A DNA stretch of 64,000 nucleotides from Amycolatopsis orientalis DSM 43388 (GCF_000411975.1 NZ_ASXG01000124.1:150296-214295), one strand, 5' to 3'. Counted from the first letter of the stretch, positions 16,609-26,008 are shown. Notes: generated by a model not told the origin, from the letters alone. Program-made: numbers and translations.

Positions 16609-17259
16609 ATGAGTGCGGTCTACGACTGCGGCAAGCGCGAATCCCGAGCCGAAGGCCTGTCCGCGGCGGCCGCCGCGGTGCGGTCGAGCCGGCTGGTCGT
16701 CCTGCCGACGGACACGGTGTACGGCATCGGCGCCGACGCGTTCGATTCCGGCGCCGTCCAGGCGTTGCTGCGGGCGAAGAACCGCGGCCCGGACATGCCG
16801 GTCGGCGTTCTCGTCGGCTCCTGGTCCACTGTGGACGGTCTGGTGCTCGGCGTTCCGCCGCAGGCGCGGGCGCTCATCGAGGCGTTCTGGCCGGGCGACC
16901 TGTCGATCGTGCTGCCGCACGCGCCGAGTCTGCAGTGGAATCTCGGCAACTCCCGCGGCACCGTGATGCTGCGGATGCCGCTGCATCCGGTCGCGCTCGA
17001 GCTGCTGCGCGACGTCGGCCCGATGGCGGTGTCGAGCGCGAACGTCTCCGGGCGTTCGCCCGCTTCGACGGTCGAGGACGCGCAGGAGCAGCTCGGCGAC
17101 GCGGTGTCGGTGTATCTCGACGGCGGGTCGAGCGGGGAAACGGTGGCGTCGTCCATCGTGGACCTGACCGGAGACAGGCCGCTGGTGCTGCGCGAGGGCG
17201 CGGTCAGCAAGGCCGCCATCGCCGAGGTGATCGGCGTCGCCGAGGAGACGCTGGACTGA
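16609..17259 (+). CDS. tsaC: L-threonylcarbamoyladenylate synthase (YrdC/Sua5 family)
   Basis: Makes threonylcarbamoyl-AMP from threonine, bicarbonate and ATP for the t6A modification of tRNAs. The protein is 216 residues with the YrdC fold: LVVLPTDTVYGIGADAF, LLRAKNRGPDMPVGVLV, FWPGDLSIVLPH, and MAVSSANVSGRSPA. It lacks the long C-terminal Sua5 domain, so it is the short form. It lies between prmC and wecA as in many actinobacteria. Confidence 0.93.
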   Translation: MSAVYDCGKRESRAEGLSAAAAAVRSSRLVVLPTDTVYGIGADAFDSGAVQALLRAKNRGPDMPVGVLVGSWSTVDGLVLGVPPQARALIEAFWPGDLSIVLPHAPSLQWNLGNSRGTVMLRMPLHPVALELLRDVGPMAVSSANVSGRSPASTVEDAQEQLGDAVSVYLDGGSSGETVASSIVDLTGDRPLVLREGAVSKAAIAEVIGVAEETLD

Positions 17260-17350
17260 GCCGGGGAAGCGACTGCCGTTCACCGCGACCGCACGCGGGC
17301 GCGGTAGCGTGGCGCGGTGACTCCGACCTCCCGGCGGGCGTGACGCGGTC

Positions 17351-18508
17351 ATGCCTGTAGTCCAAGGACTTCTCCCGATCCGGGAGTACCTGCTCGTCGC
17401 GCTGACCGCGACCGCGGTGACCTACCTGCTGACCGGCGTCGTGCGGCGAGTGGCCATCCGGATCGGCGCGATCGCCAACCCCCGCGCGCGCGACGTGCAC
17501 GTCAAGCCGATCCCGCGGATGGGCGGCGTCGGCATCTACCTCGGGATCGCCGCGGCGATGGGGCTCGCGCACCAGCTTCCCGCGCTCAGCCACGGGTTCG
17601 ACGTCTCCTACGACGCGGTCGGCGTGCTGCTCGCGGCCGGGGTCATCTCGCTCATCGGCATCCTGGACGACCGGTTCGAGCTCGACGCGTGGACGAAACT
17701 CGCCGGACAGGTCATGTGCGCCGGGATCCTGGTGATCTTCGGCGTGCAGTGGGTGTCGTTCTGGGTGCCGTGGGGCGGCAACGGCGATTCCATCGGCTCG
17801 GTGCTGGTGCTGGACAAGAACCAGGGCGCGCTGCTGACCGTGGTGATGGTCGTGGTGATGGTCAACGCGATGAACTTCGTCGACGGCCTCGACGGGCTGG
17901 CCGGCGGGCTCGGGTTCATCGCCGCGGCCGCCACCTGCGTGTTCTCGCTCGGCCTGCTCGACAACGCGGGCGGCGACTTCGGCTCGTACCCGCCCGCGCT
18001 CATCGCCGCCGCGCTCGCCGGGGGCTGTCTCGGTTTCCTTCCGTACAACTTCCAGCCGGCCAAAATTTTCATGGGCGACTCCGGATCGATGATGATCGGG
18101 CTGATGCTCGCCGGGGCCACCACCTCGGCCAGCGGCCGGGTCAACTACACCCGGTTCTCCGCCTCGGACGCGCTGGCCCTGCTGTCCCCGCTGGTGGTCG
18201 TCGTGGCGGTGCTGTTCGTGCCGGTGCTCGACCTCGTGATGGCCGTCGTCCGGCGCACGCGGCGCGGGCAGAGCCCGTTCGCCGCGGACAAAATGCATCT
18301 GCACCACCGGTTGCTGGAAATCGGCCATTCGCAACGGCGCGCGGTGCTGTTGATCTATTTGTGGGCCGGAATTCTGTCTTTCGGCGCGGTCTCCATCACG
18401 ATTTTCGACAGTCCGGTCGTGTTCTGGGCCATTGGCGCCGCGCTGCTCGTCGCGGTGCTGGTTTCCCTGGTGCCGAGGCTGCGTTCCCGGCACCGCCCGG
18501 GCGTCTGA
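17351..18508 (+). CDS. wecA: Undecaprenyl-phosphate sugar-1-phosphate transferase (WecA/Rfe family)
   Basis: A 385-residue integral membrane enzyme that loads a sugar-1-phosphate (in mycobacteria GlcNAc, for arabinogalactan linker synthesis) onto the polyprenyl carrier. About 10-11 membrane helices. Family motifs are visible: GIANPRARDVHVKPIPRMGG abbreviated PRMGGVGIY, ISLIGILDDRFELDAW (Asp-Asp), AMNFVDGLDGLAGG, IFMGDSGSMMIG and HLHHRLLEIG. It precedes the ATP synthase region, the standard actinobacterial location. Confidence 0.93.
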   Translation: MPVVQGLLPIREYLLVALTATAVTYLLTGVVRRVAIRIGAIANPRARDVHVKPIPRMGGVGIYLGIAAAMGLAHQLPALSHGFDVSYDAVGVLLAAGVISLIGILDDRFELDAWTKLAGQVMCAGILVIFGVQWVSFWVPWGGNGDSIGSVLVLDKNQGALLTVVMVVVMVNAMNFVDGLDGLAGGLGFIAAAATCVFSLGLLDNAGGDFGSYPPALIAAALAGGCLGFLPYNFQPAKIFMGDSGSMMIGLMLAGATTSASGRVNYTRFSASDALALLSPLVVVVAVLFVPVLDLVMAVVRRTRRGQSPFAADKMHLHHRLLEIGHSQRRAVLLIYLWAGILSFGAVSITIFDSPVVFWAIGAALLVAVLVSLVPRLRSRHRPGV

Positions 18509-18522
18509 GGCCGCGGGCGGTC

Positions 18523-18528
18523 TATACT
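18523..18528 (+). promoter_or_regulatory. -10 element before the AtpI-like gene
   Basis: TATACT, a near-consensus actinobacterial -10, lies 31 nt before the GTG start; a clear -35 was not found. Confidence 0.5.
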
Positions 18529-18559
18529 GGCGGGTCGAACCGAACGAGGAGCGAATGCA

Positions 18560-19039
18560 GTGAGCGACACCGAGACGCCCGAGACGTCCCAGGCACCGGC
18601 TCAGGCCACAGCTCCGGAGAACCCGCACGCCGCTCCGGTGCGCCGGCTCGCGCGCTCCATGACGCGGGCCTCGCTGCTGTTCACCCCGCCGTTCATCCTG
18701 GTCTGCATTGTGCTTTTCACCGTCCTCAACGGACTGCACGGCTTCCTCGGCGCCCTGGTCGGCGGCGTGCTGGCGATGATCGCCTCGCTGTCGACGCTGG
18801 GCATGATGAAGGTATCCGCCGGACAGGACCCCTCGCTCGTGATGCTCATCGCTCTCGGCGGGTACGCGGCGAAGGTCATCCTGCTGTTCCTCGCGCTCAC
18901 TCTGCTCAAGGGCGTCACCGTGCTGCACCCGCTTTCGCTGGGCATCACGATGATCGTCGCCATTCTCGTGGCCGCCGCCGCGGAGTTCGCCGCATTCCGC
19001 AAAGCGCGTATTCCGACCATCATTCCCGCCGCGAATTGA
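18560..19039 (+). CDS. atpI: AtpI-like membrane protein upstream of the ATP synthase operon
   Basis: A 159-residue protein with a polar N-terminus of about 35 residues and four predicted helices. Position and size match the AtpI/hypothetical protein that precedes atpB in actinobacteria, thought to help c-ring assembly or ion supply. The GTG at 18560 follows GAGGAG; an ATG 5 nt upstream is ruled out because it meets a stop after two codons. The sequence of AtpI is poorly conserved, so the name rests mainly on location. A 383-nt gap with regulatory elements separates it from atpB. Confidence 0.7.
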   Translation: MSDTETPETSQAPAQATAPENPHAAPVRRLARSMTRASLLFTPPFILVCIVLFTVLNGLHGFLGALVGGVLAMIASLSTLGMMKVSAGQDPSLVMLIALGGYAAKVILLFLALTLLKGVTVLHPLSLGITMIVAILVAAAAEFAAFRKARIPTIIPAAN

Positions 19040-19046
19040 CGGGTTC

Positions 19047-19084
19047 GGGACAAGGGTCCCAGCCGGATCCGGGACTTAGGTCCT
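19047..19084 (+). promoter_or_regulatory. Two DosR/DevR-like palindromic boxes ahead of the atp operon
   Basis: GGGACAAGGGTCCC (19047-19060) and GGGACTTAGGTCCT (19071-19084) match the GGGAC-N4-GTCCC layout of DosR/DevR boxes, the first with perfect arms and the second with one mismatch. Centres are 24 bp apart, about two helical turns. A TAAGGA element follows at 19100-19105. Binding is inferred, not shown. Confidence 0.5.
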
Positions 19085-19422
19085 GGACCGTTCGGCTGGT
19101 AAGGAGTACGCCTGTACGGCAGTGATTGACCTGCTGGTATGGTCCGCGTCATGGGTGGCGGCCTCGGCCGCGCACTCCCGACGACGAACCGCGATCAGCA
19201 GTGTGGCGACCGGATGGTTCCGCCTCTCTCCAGCTGGTCCGAAGTAGACCGCAGGGCAGTGTTCACGCGAGACATCCCTCGTGCACGGACCGGTGAATGG
19301 GCTCCGCGCGCGGTGGGTACCGCCGCCTCCGGCGTCCCGATGCGTATCGGGTACGTTAAGTCCAGATCGTGACGATTCCCCCGGCGGAGTGAACGCCGGC
19401 CGGGAGAACCGGGAGGAGCCCA
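19085..19422 (+). promoter_or_regulatory. Noncoding leader/promoter region of atpB
   Basis: No supported gene. Contains CCCGATgcgtATCGGG (19336-19351), a perfect 6-bp-arm palindrome, directly followed by TACGTT (19352-19357), a plausible -10, then the GGGAGGAG ribosome site of atpB. Confidence 0.4.
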
Positions 19423-20208
19423 GTGGCCGCGCTGGTACTGACCGAGGGTGCGACCTTCGCGCCCCCTGGCGCCGAAAGCTTTGAGCTGCCGCCGTTGTTC
19501 GGCTTCGTCACGAAGCCGATGCTCCTGGTGGTGCTCTCGGTGATCATCATCGCGGGGTACTTCCTGCTGGCGACGCGCAAGCTGAAGATCGTGCCGACCA
19601 AAAGCCAGTTCGTGGCCGAGGGCATCTACGACTTCGCGCGCAACAACATCGCCCGCGAGCAGATCGGTTCGAAAGACTTCAAGCGGTTCGTGCCGGTCAT
19701 CTTCGCGCTGTTCACCTTCATCCTGCTGAACAACCTGTACGGGGTCATCCCGTTCCTGCAGTTCCCCACCATGGCGCGGTTCGGGTTCCCGATCGCGTTG
19801 TCGGTGCTCGTGGTCTACCCGGTCTACCACTACGTCGGGATCAAGAGGCACGGCCTCGGCGGGTACTTCAAGAAGGAGCTCGCCCCGGCCGGCGTCCCCG
19901 GCCCGGTGCTGCCGCTGTACGCCCTGATCGAGTTCGCGGAGAAGTTCTTCCTCAACCCGCTCACGCTCGCCATCCGGGTTTTCGCCGCCATGTTCGCGGG
20001 ACACCTGATCCTGGCGGTCTTCACCCTCGGCGGCACCTTCCTGCTGACCGAGACCTCGAGCATCGCGCTGAAGCCGGTGTCGCTGGTGGCGTGGATCTTC
20101 GCCATCGGCCTGACGTTCCTGGAGGCGTTCATCCAGTGCCTCCAGGCGTACATCTTCGCCCTGCTGTCCGCGGGGTACATCGGCGCCGCGCTGGCGTCGG
20201 AGCACTGA
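19423..20208 (+). CDS. atpB: F1Fo ATP synthase subunit a
   Basis: Membrane subunit forming the proton half-channels against the c-ring. It is 261 residues with about six helices; the conserved segment LTLAIRVFAAMFAGHL carries the essential Arg, and FLEAFIQCLQAYIFALLS is the conserved terminal helix. The GTG start follows GGGAGGAG. First structural gene of an uninterrupted operon of eight genes running to atpC. Confidence 0.96.
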   Translation: MAALVLTEGATFAPPGAESFELPPLFGFVTKPMLLVVLSVIIIAGYFLLATRKLKIVPTKSQFVAEGIYDFARNNIAREQIGSKDFKRFVPVIFALFTFILLNNLYGVIPFLQFPTMARFGFPIALSVLVVYPVYHYVGIKRHGLGGYFKKELAPAGVPGPVLPLYALIEFAEKFFLNPLTLAIRVFAAMFAGHLILAVFTLGGTFLLTETSSIALKPVSLVAWIFAIGLTFLEAFIQCLQAYIFALLSAGYIGAALASEH

Positions 20209-20266
20209 GAACACCTAAAGACCCCGATCCGCGTGAGTGCGCGGACCGAAGTGAAGGGAAACGCAC

Positions 20267-20521
20267 GTGAGCAACATCGTTCTGGCCCAGGCCGCCGCCG
20301 AGACCATCAACCTCAACAAGGGCCTCGCCGCGATCGGCTACGGCCTGGGCGCGATCGGCCCCGGCATCGGTGTGGGCCTGATCTTCGCCGCGGTGATCAA
20401 CGGCACCGCGCGTCAGCCGGAGGCCCAGAGCAAGCTGCAGGGCATCGGTTACGCCACCTTCGTGCTCACCGAGGTGCTGGCTCTGATCGGTATCGTCATC
20501 TACTTCATCGCCTCCGCCTGA
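20267..20521 (+). CDS. atpE: F1Fo ATP synthase subunit c
   Basis: Proteolipid of the rotor ring, 84 residues, two helices. The ion-binding carboxylate is Glu69 in FVLTEVLALIG; the polar loop is NGTARQPEAQSK. GTG start after GAAGGGAAA. This is the target site of diarylquinolines in mycobacteria; the sequence here is an ordinary actinobacterial c subunit. Confidence 0.97.
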   Translation: MSNIVLAQAAAETINLNKGLAAIGYGLGAIGPGIGVGLIFAAVINGTARQPEAQSKLQGIGYATFVLTEVLALIGIVIYFIASA

Positions 20522-20548
20522 GTCGTCCGCTCTCGCTAAGGAGACGTT

Positions 20549-21097
20549 GTGCTGAAGACCCAAGTGGTGCTCGCATCAGAGAACCCGATCGTCCCGAACA
20601 TCTCGGAACTGATCCTCGGCATCGTCGCCTTCCTGATCCTGCTGTTCATCCTCAAGAAGTACGTGGTCCCTCGTTTCGAGAAGGCGTACGAGGAGCGGGC
20701 GCAGAAGATCGAAGGCGGGATCGAGAAGGCCGAGAAGGCTCAGGCGGAGGCCGAGAAGGCGCTGTCGGAGTACAAGGCGCAGCTGGCGGACGCCCGTTCC
20801 GAGGCCGCGAAGATCCGCGACGACGCCCGGCTCGAAGCCGAGCAGATCAAGGCGGAGCTGCGGGAGCAGGCCGAGGCCGAATCCCGGCGGATCGTGGCGC
20901 AGGGCCACGCCCAGCTGCAGGCGCAGAAGGCGCAGATCGTCGCCGAGCTGCGGGCCGAAATGGGCCGCAACGCGGTCGAGCTGGCCGGCCGCATCGTCGG
21001 CGAGTCGCTCGAGGACGAGGCGCGCCGCCGCGGCACCGTCGACCGGTTCCTCGCGGAGCTGGACACCGCCGGGGCCACTAACGGAGCGGGGAAGTAA
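20549..21097 (+). CDS. atpF: F1Fo ATP synthase subunit b
   Basis: Peripheral-stalk subunit of 182 residues: one membrane helix (about 15-38, ending FILKKYVVPRFEKAYEER) and a long charged coiled coil with many Ala/Glu/Lys heptads. GTG start 27 nt after atpE, with AAGGAG in front. Six nt separate it from atpH. Confidence 0.96.
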   Translation: MLKTQVVLASENPIVPNISELILGIVAFLILLFILKKYVVPRFEKAYEERAQKIEGGIEKAEKAQAEAEKALSEYKAQLADARSEAAKIRDDARLEAEQIKAELREQAEAESRRIVAQGHAQLQAQKAQIVAELRAEMGRNAVELAGRIVGESLEDEARRRGTVDRFLAELDTAGATNGAGK

Positions 21098-21103
21098 CCA
21101 GAG

Positions 21104-21928
21104 ATGACGCTGCATGCTGCGAGCCGTGAAGCGCTCGACCTCGCCGAGCGCACGCTCGGCGAGGTGCTGGCCGGAGCGGGCGCCGAACCCGCGAAGGTCG
21201 GGGACGAGCTGCTCTCGGTCGTCGACCTCCTCGACCGCGAAATCGGCCTGCGCCGTGCGGTCGGCGATTCTTCGGTCGCCCCGGAGAGCCGCCAGGGCCT
21301 GGTCCGCCGCCTGTTCGACGGGAAGCTGAGCGAGCAGGCCCTGAAGGTGCTCGACACCGTGGCGGGCAGCCGCTGGTCCAGTCCCCGCGAGCTGGTGGAC
21401 GGGCTCGAGTCGATCGGCCGTTCGGCGCTGCTCACCGCCGCCGAAAAGGCCGGGAACGTCGAGACCGTCGAGTCTCAGCTGTTCCAGGTCGCGCGGATCG
21501 TCGCGGGCGCCCCGGAACTCGAGGCGGCGCTGTCCGACCTGACCGCTCCCGCGGAAGCGAAGCGGACCCTGGTCCGCGAGCTGTTCGCGGGCAAGGTCGA
21601 CGCGGTCGTCGAGACCCTGGTCGAGCAGGCCGTGCAACGCGCCAAGGGGCGCGGCATCGGCAACGCGCTCGACAAGCTGGTCGCGCTGGCCGCCGAGCGG
21701 CGCGAGCGCTCGGTCGCGTACGTGACCTCGGCGAACGCGCTCACCGACGAGCAGCGGGCCCTTCTCGGGACCAAGCTCGACGGCATCTACGGGCGGCCGA
21801 TCGCGCTGCACGTCGAGATCGACCCGGCACTCGGCGGCGGCCTCGTCGTCCGCGTCGGGGACGAGGTCATCGACGGCAGCACCTCCGGGCAGCTGGCGGC
21901 GGTGCGCCGCACGCTGAGCCGGGCCTGA
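21104..21928 (+). CDS. atpH: F1Fo ATP synthase subunit delta
   Basis: Peripheral-stalk connector between b and F1. The 274-residue length is larger than the roughly 180 of E. coli because of an N-terminal extension common in this group. The C-terminal delta signature is ALHVEIDPALGGGLVVRVGD. In mycobacteria delta is fused to a second b subunit; here b and delta are separate genes. Confidence 0.95.
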   Translation: MTLHAASREALDLAERTLGEVLAGAGAEPAKVGDELLSVVDLLDREIGLRRAVGDSSVAPESRQGLVRRLFDGKLSEQALKVLDTVAGSRWSSPRELVDGLESIGRSALLTAAEKAGNVETVESQLFQVARIVAGAPELEAALSDLTAPAEAKRTLVRELFAGKVDAVVETLVEQAVQRAKGRGIGNALDKLVALAAERRERSVAYVTSANALTDEQRALLGTKLDGIYGRPIALHVEIDPALGGGLVVRVGDEVIDGSTSGQLAAVRRTLSRA

Positions 21929-21982
21929 GCGGCACAACAGACTTTGCACACTGGACAGAACAGAAGCGAGAGCGGGAACGAA

Positions 21983-23620
21983 ATGGCGGAGCTGACGATC
22001 TCCTCGGACGAGATCGCCCACGCGATCGAGAATTACGTCTCGAGTTACGCCCCTTCGGTGGAGCGGGAAGAGGTCGGCGTCGTCGCCGACGCCGGTGACG
22101 GCATCGCCCACGTCGAGGGGCTGCCCTCGGCCATGGCCAACGAGCTGCTCGAGTTCCCGGGCGGCGTCCTTGGCGTGGCGCTGAACCTGGACGCGCGCTC
22201 CATCGGCGCGGCGATCCTCGGCGACTTCGAGAGCATCGAAGAAGGCCAGCAGGTCAAGCGGACCGGCCAGGTCCTCTCGGTGCCGGTCGGCGACGGCTAC
22301 CTCGGCCGGGTCGTCAACCCGCTCGGCCAGGCCATCGACGGCCTCGGCGAGATCGAGACCACCGGCCGCCGCGCGCTGGAGCTCAAGGCCGCCTCGGTGG
22401 TCGAGCGCCAGCCGGTGTCCGAGCCGCTGCAGACGGGCATCACCGCGATCGACGCGATGACCCCGATCGGCCGCGGCCAGCGCCAGCTGATCATCGGCGA
22501 CCGCAAGACCGGCAAGACCGCGGTCGCGGTGGACACGATCATCAACCAGAAGGCCAACTGGGAGACCGGCGACCCGAAGAAGCAGGTCCGCTGCATCTAC
22601 GTCGCGGTCGGCCAGAAGGGCTCCACGATCGCCTCGGTGAAGTCGGCGCTCGAAGAGGCCGGCGCGATGGAGTACACCACCATCGTCGCGGCCCCGGCGT
22701 CCGACTCGGCGGGCTTCAAGTGGATCGCCCCCTACACCGGCTCGGCCATCGGCCAGCACTGGATGTACGAGGGCAAGCACGTCCTGATCGTGTTCGACGA
22801 CCTGTCCAAGCAGGCCGACGCCTACCGCGCGATCTCGCTGCTGCTGCGCCGCCCGCCGGGCCGCGAGGCGTTCCCCGGCGACGTCTTCTACTTGCACTCC
22901 CGTCTCCTCGAGCGCTGCGCGAAGCTCTCGGACGAGCTGGGCGCGGGCTCGCTGACCGGGCTGCCGATCATCGAGACCAAGGCCAACGACGTGTCGGCCT
23001 ACATCCCGACGAACGTCATCTCGATCACCGACGGCCAGTGCTTCTTCCAGTCCGACCTCTTCAACGCCGGCCAGCGCCCGGCCATCGACGTGGGTATCTC
23101 GGTCTCCCGCGTGGGTGGCGCCGCGCAGGTCAAGGCGATGAAGAACGTCGCGGGTTCGCTGCGCATCGACCTGTCCCAGTACCGCGAGCTGGAGGCGTTC
23201 GCCGCCTTCGCCTCGGACCTGGACGACGCGTCGAAGGCGCAGCTGGAGCGCGGCGCCCGGCTGTACGAGGTGCTCAAGCAGCCGCAGTACTCCCCGGTTC
23301 CGGTCGAGGAGCAGGTCGCCACGGTGTACCTGGGCACGAACGGCTACTTCGACTCGGTCCCGACCGAGGACGTGCGCCGCTTCAACCAGGAGTTCCTCGA
23401 GTCGGCGCGGCGCAAGCACGCCGAGGTGCTCGGCGCGATCCGCGACACCGGCAAGTTCGAGGACGACACCCGCGACGCGCTGATCGCGGCGGTGAACGAG
23501 TTCAAGAAGGAGTTCACCACCTCCGAGGGCAAGCCGCTCGAGTCGAACGCCGACGCGATGGCCGCCGAGAAGGTCGGGCAGGAGACCGTCAAGGTCAACA
23601 AGCCCGCCCCGAAGAAGTGA
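21983..23620 (+). CDS. atpA: F1Fo ATP synthase subunit alpha
   Basis: Non-catalytic nucleotide-binding F1 subunit, 545 residues. The Walker A motif GDRKTGKT is at residues 172-179. Family segments include GRVVNPLGQAIDG, PIIETKANDVSAYIPTNVIS and GISVSRVGGAAQ. The ATG at 21983 (MAELTISSDEI) is preferred over an earlier in-frame GTG because it matches the family N-terminus. Confidence 0.97.
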   Translation: MAELTISSDEIAHAIENYVSSYAPSVEREEVGVVADAGDGIAHVEGLPSAMANELLEFPGGVLGVALNLDARSIGAAILGDFESIEEGQQVKRTGQVLSVPVGDGYLGRVVNPLGQAIDGLGEIETTGRRALELKAASVVERQPVSEPLQTGITAIDAMTPIGRGQRQLIIGDRKTGKTAVAVDTIINQKANWETGDPKKQVRCIYVAVGQKGSTIASVKSALEEAGAMEYTTIVAAPASDSAGFKWIAPYTGSAIGQHWMYEGKHVLIVFDDLSKQADAYRAISLLLRRPPGREAFPGDVFYLHSRLLERCAKLSDELGAGSLTGLPIIETKANDVSAYIPTNVISITDGQCFFQSDLFNAGQRPAIDVGISVSRVGGAAQVKAMKNVAGSLRIDLSQYRELEAFAAFASDLDDASKAQLERGARLYEVLKQPQYSPVPVEEQVATVYLGTNGYFDSVPTEDVRRFNQEFLESARRKHAEVLGAIRDTGKFEDDTRDALIAAVNEFKKEFTTSEGKPLESNADAMAAEKVGQETVKVNKPAPKK

Positions 23621-23631
23621 GCTGGTAGCCC

Positions 23632-24570
23632 ATGGCCGCACAACTCCGGGAGCTTCGCTCGCGCATCAAGGCGACGAAGTCGATCGGCAAGATCACCAAG
23701 GCGATGGAACTCATCGCCACCGCGCGCATCACCAAGGCGCGCGCGAAGGTCGCCGCTTCCCGGCCGTACGCGGACGAGATCACCAAGGTGCTCTCGGCGC
23801 TGGCCGGCGCGGCGGCCAACCTCGACCACCCGCTCCTGGTCGAGCGCCCGAACCCGAAGCGCGCCGCCGTCCTGGTCGTCACCAGTGACAAGGGCCAGTG
23901 CGGCGGTTACAACTCCAATGTGCTGAAGGCGACCGAAGAGCTGCTTGCCCTCCTCAAGTCCGAGGGCAAGGAGGTCGACGTCTACACCACCGGCAGCAAG
24001 GGCCTGAACTACTACCGGTTCCGCAACCGCCCGGTGGCCGGCAGCTGGACGGGCTTCTCCGACCAGCCGGCCTACCCGGACGCGGTCGCGGCGGCCGAGA
24101 CGCTGGTGCAGTCCTTCAACGCGGGTGTCGACGACGCGGCGGGCAACGCGGACGGCATCACCGGGGTGGACGAGATTCACGTCGTCTACACCGAGTTCGT
24201 GTCGATGCTGACGCAGCGCCCGGTCGCCAAGCGCGTCGCGCCGCTCGAGGTCGAGTACTCCGAGGGCGAGGACGAGAAGCCGGCCGGTCTGCTGCCGAGC
24301 TACGAGTTCGAGCCGAGTGCCGACAAGCTGCTCGCCGCGCTGCTGCCGAAGTACATCAACACCCGGCTGTACGCGGCGCTGCTCGAGTCCGCGGCGTCCG
24401 AGCTGGCCGCCCGCCGCACGGCGATGAAGGCCGCGTCGGACAACGCGAACGAACTGGTGAACACGCTGACGCGGGAGGCGAACCAGGCCCGGCAGGCGCA
24501 GATCACCCAGGAGATCTCCGAAATCGTCGGTGGCGCGAACGCGCTCACCGCAGCAGGAAGTGATGACTGA
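23632..24570 (+). CDS. atpG: F1Fo ATP synthase subunit gamma
   Basis: Central rotor shaft of F1, 312 residues. N-terminal helix signature LRELRSRIKATKSIGKITKAM and C-terminal SERRTAMKAASDNA-like helix (here AARRTAMKAASDNANELV) are both present. A middle loop (about residues 205-222, SEGEDEKPAG) is somewhat longer than in E. coli, as in other actinobacteria. Its stop overlaps the atpD start by one base (TGATG). Confidence 0.96.
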   Translation: MAAQLRELRSRIKATKSIGKITKAMELIATARITKARAKVAASRPYADEITKVLSALAGAAANLDHPLLVERPNPKRAAVLVVTSDKGQCGGYNSNVLKATEELLALLKSEGKEVDVYTTGSKGLNYYRFRNRPVAGSWTGFSDQPAYPDAVAAAETLVQSFNAGVDDAAGNADGITGVDEIHVVYTEFVSMLTQRPVAKRVAPLEVEYSEGEDEKPAGLLPSYEFEPSADKLLAALLPKYINTRLYAALLESAASELAARRTAMKAASDNANELVNTLTREANQARQAQITQEISEIVGGANALTAAGSDD

Positions 24571-25997
24571 TGACCAGTACTGAAGCCCCGCGCGCCAAGG
24601 GGCGCATCGTCTCGGTGACCGGGCCGGTCGTCGACGTCGAGTTCCCGCGCGGTTCCGTTCCCGACCAGTTCAACGCGCTCAAGGTCGACATCGAGTTCGA
24701 GCAGCTGCGCAAGACGGTGACCCTCGAGGTCGCCGCGCACCTCGGCGACAACCTCGTGCGCACGATTTCGCTGCAGCCGCAGGACGGCCTCGTCCGCGGC
24801 GCGGAGGTCACCGACACCGGCGGCCCGATCACCGTCCCGGTGGGCGACAAGGTCAAGGGCCACGTCTACAACGCGCTCGGCGAGTGCCTGGACGAGCCCG
24901 GCTACGGCGAGGACCTCGAGCGCTGGGGCATCCACCGCAACCCGCCGGCCTTCGACCAGCTCGAGGGCAAGACGGAGATGCTGGAGACCGGCCTCAAGGT
25001 CGTCGACCTGCTGACCCCGTACGTGCAGGGCGGCAAGATCGGCCTGTTCGGCGGTGCCGGCGTGGGCAAGACGGTGCTGATCAAGGAAATGATCACCCGC
25101 GTCGCCCGGAACTTCGGCGGTACGTCGGTGTTCGCCGGCGTCGGCGAGCGCACCCGTGAGGGCAACGACCTCTTCCTGGAGATGTCCGAGGACGGCGTCA
25201 TCAACGACACCGCCCTCGTGTTCGGCCAGATGGACGAGCCGCCGGGCACGCGTATGCGCGTCGCGCTGTCCGCGCTGACCATGGCGGAGTACTTCCGCGA
25301 CGTCCAGAACCAGGACGTGCTGCTGTTCATCGACAACATCTTCCGGTTCACCCAGGCCGGTTCCGAGGTGTCGACCCTGCTGGGCCGCATGCCTTCGGCG
25401 GTGGGCTACCAGCCGACGCTGGCCGACGAGATGGGTCAGCTGCAGGAGCGGATCACCTCGACCCGAGGCCGTTCGATCACCTCGATGCAGGCGATCTACG
25501 TGCCCGCGGACGACTACACCGACCCGGCCCCGGCGACGACGTTCGCCCACCTGGACGCCACCACCGAGCTTTCCCGGTCGGTGTTCCAGAAGGGCATCTT
25601 CCCGGCGGTGGACCCGCTGGCGTCGACGTCGACGATCCTCGACCCGGCGATCGTCGGCGAGGACCACTACCGCGTGGCCTCCGAGGTCATCCGGATCCTG
25701 CAGAAGTACAAGGAGCTGCAGGACATCATCGCGATCCTCGGCATGGACGAGCTTTCCGAAGAGGACAAGCTGACCGTGCAGCGGGCGCGCCGGATCGAGC
25801 GGTTCCTGTCCCAGAACATGCTGGTGGCCGAGGCCTTCACGCAGATCCCGGGCTCCACGGTGCCGCTGGCCGAGACCATCGAGTCGTTCGACCGGATCAC
25901 CAAGGGCGACTTCGACCACTACCCGGAGCAGGCGTTCCTGGGCATCGGCGGTCTCGAGGACCTCGAGAAGAAGTACCACGAGATCACCGGCAAGTGA
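24570..25997 (+). CDS. atpD: F1Fo ATP synthase subunit beta
   Basis: Catalytic F1 subunit, 475 residues. Walker A GGAGVGKT at 161-168, catalytic Glu in GERTREGND, Walker B LLFIDNIFRFTQAGSEVS, and the DELSEEDKL (DELSEED) segment near the C-terminus. ATG start overlaps the atpG stop. It is followed by an unusual 114-nt gap with a strong hairpin before atpC. Confidence 0.98.
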   Translation: MTSTEAPRAKGRIVSVTGPVVDVEFPRGSVPDQFNALKVDIEFEQLRKTVTLEVAAHLGDNLVRTISLQPQDGLVRGAEVTDTGGPITVPVGDKVKGHVYNALGECLDEPGYGEDLERWGIHRNPPAFDQLEGKTEMLETGLKVVDLLTPYVQGGKIGLFGGAGVGKTVLIKEMITRVARNFGGTSVFAGVGERTREGNDLFLEMSEDGVINDTALVFGQMDEPPGTRMRVALSALTMAEYFRDVQNQDVLLFIDNIFRFTQAGSEVSTLLGRMPSAVGYQPTLADEMGQLQERITSTRGRSITSMQAIYVPADDYTDPAPATTFAHLDATTELSRSVFQKGIFPAVDPLASTSTILDPAIVGEDHYRVASEVIRILQKYKELQDIIAILGMDELSEEDKLTVQRARRIERFLSQNMLVAEAFTQIPGSTVPLAETIESFDRITKGDFDHYPEQAFLGIGGLEDLEKKYHEITGK

Positions 25998-26008
25998 GTG
26001 CGTGAGAC

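Noticed and set aside
20576..23641. Open frame of 1021 codons on the minus strand across atpF-atpA
   Set aside because: Antisense shadow of highly biased high-GC genes; composition is not protein-like and it covers four certain atp genes.
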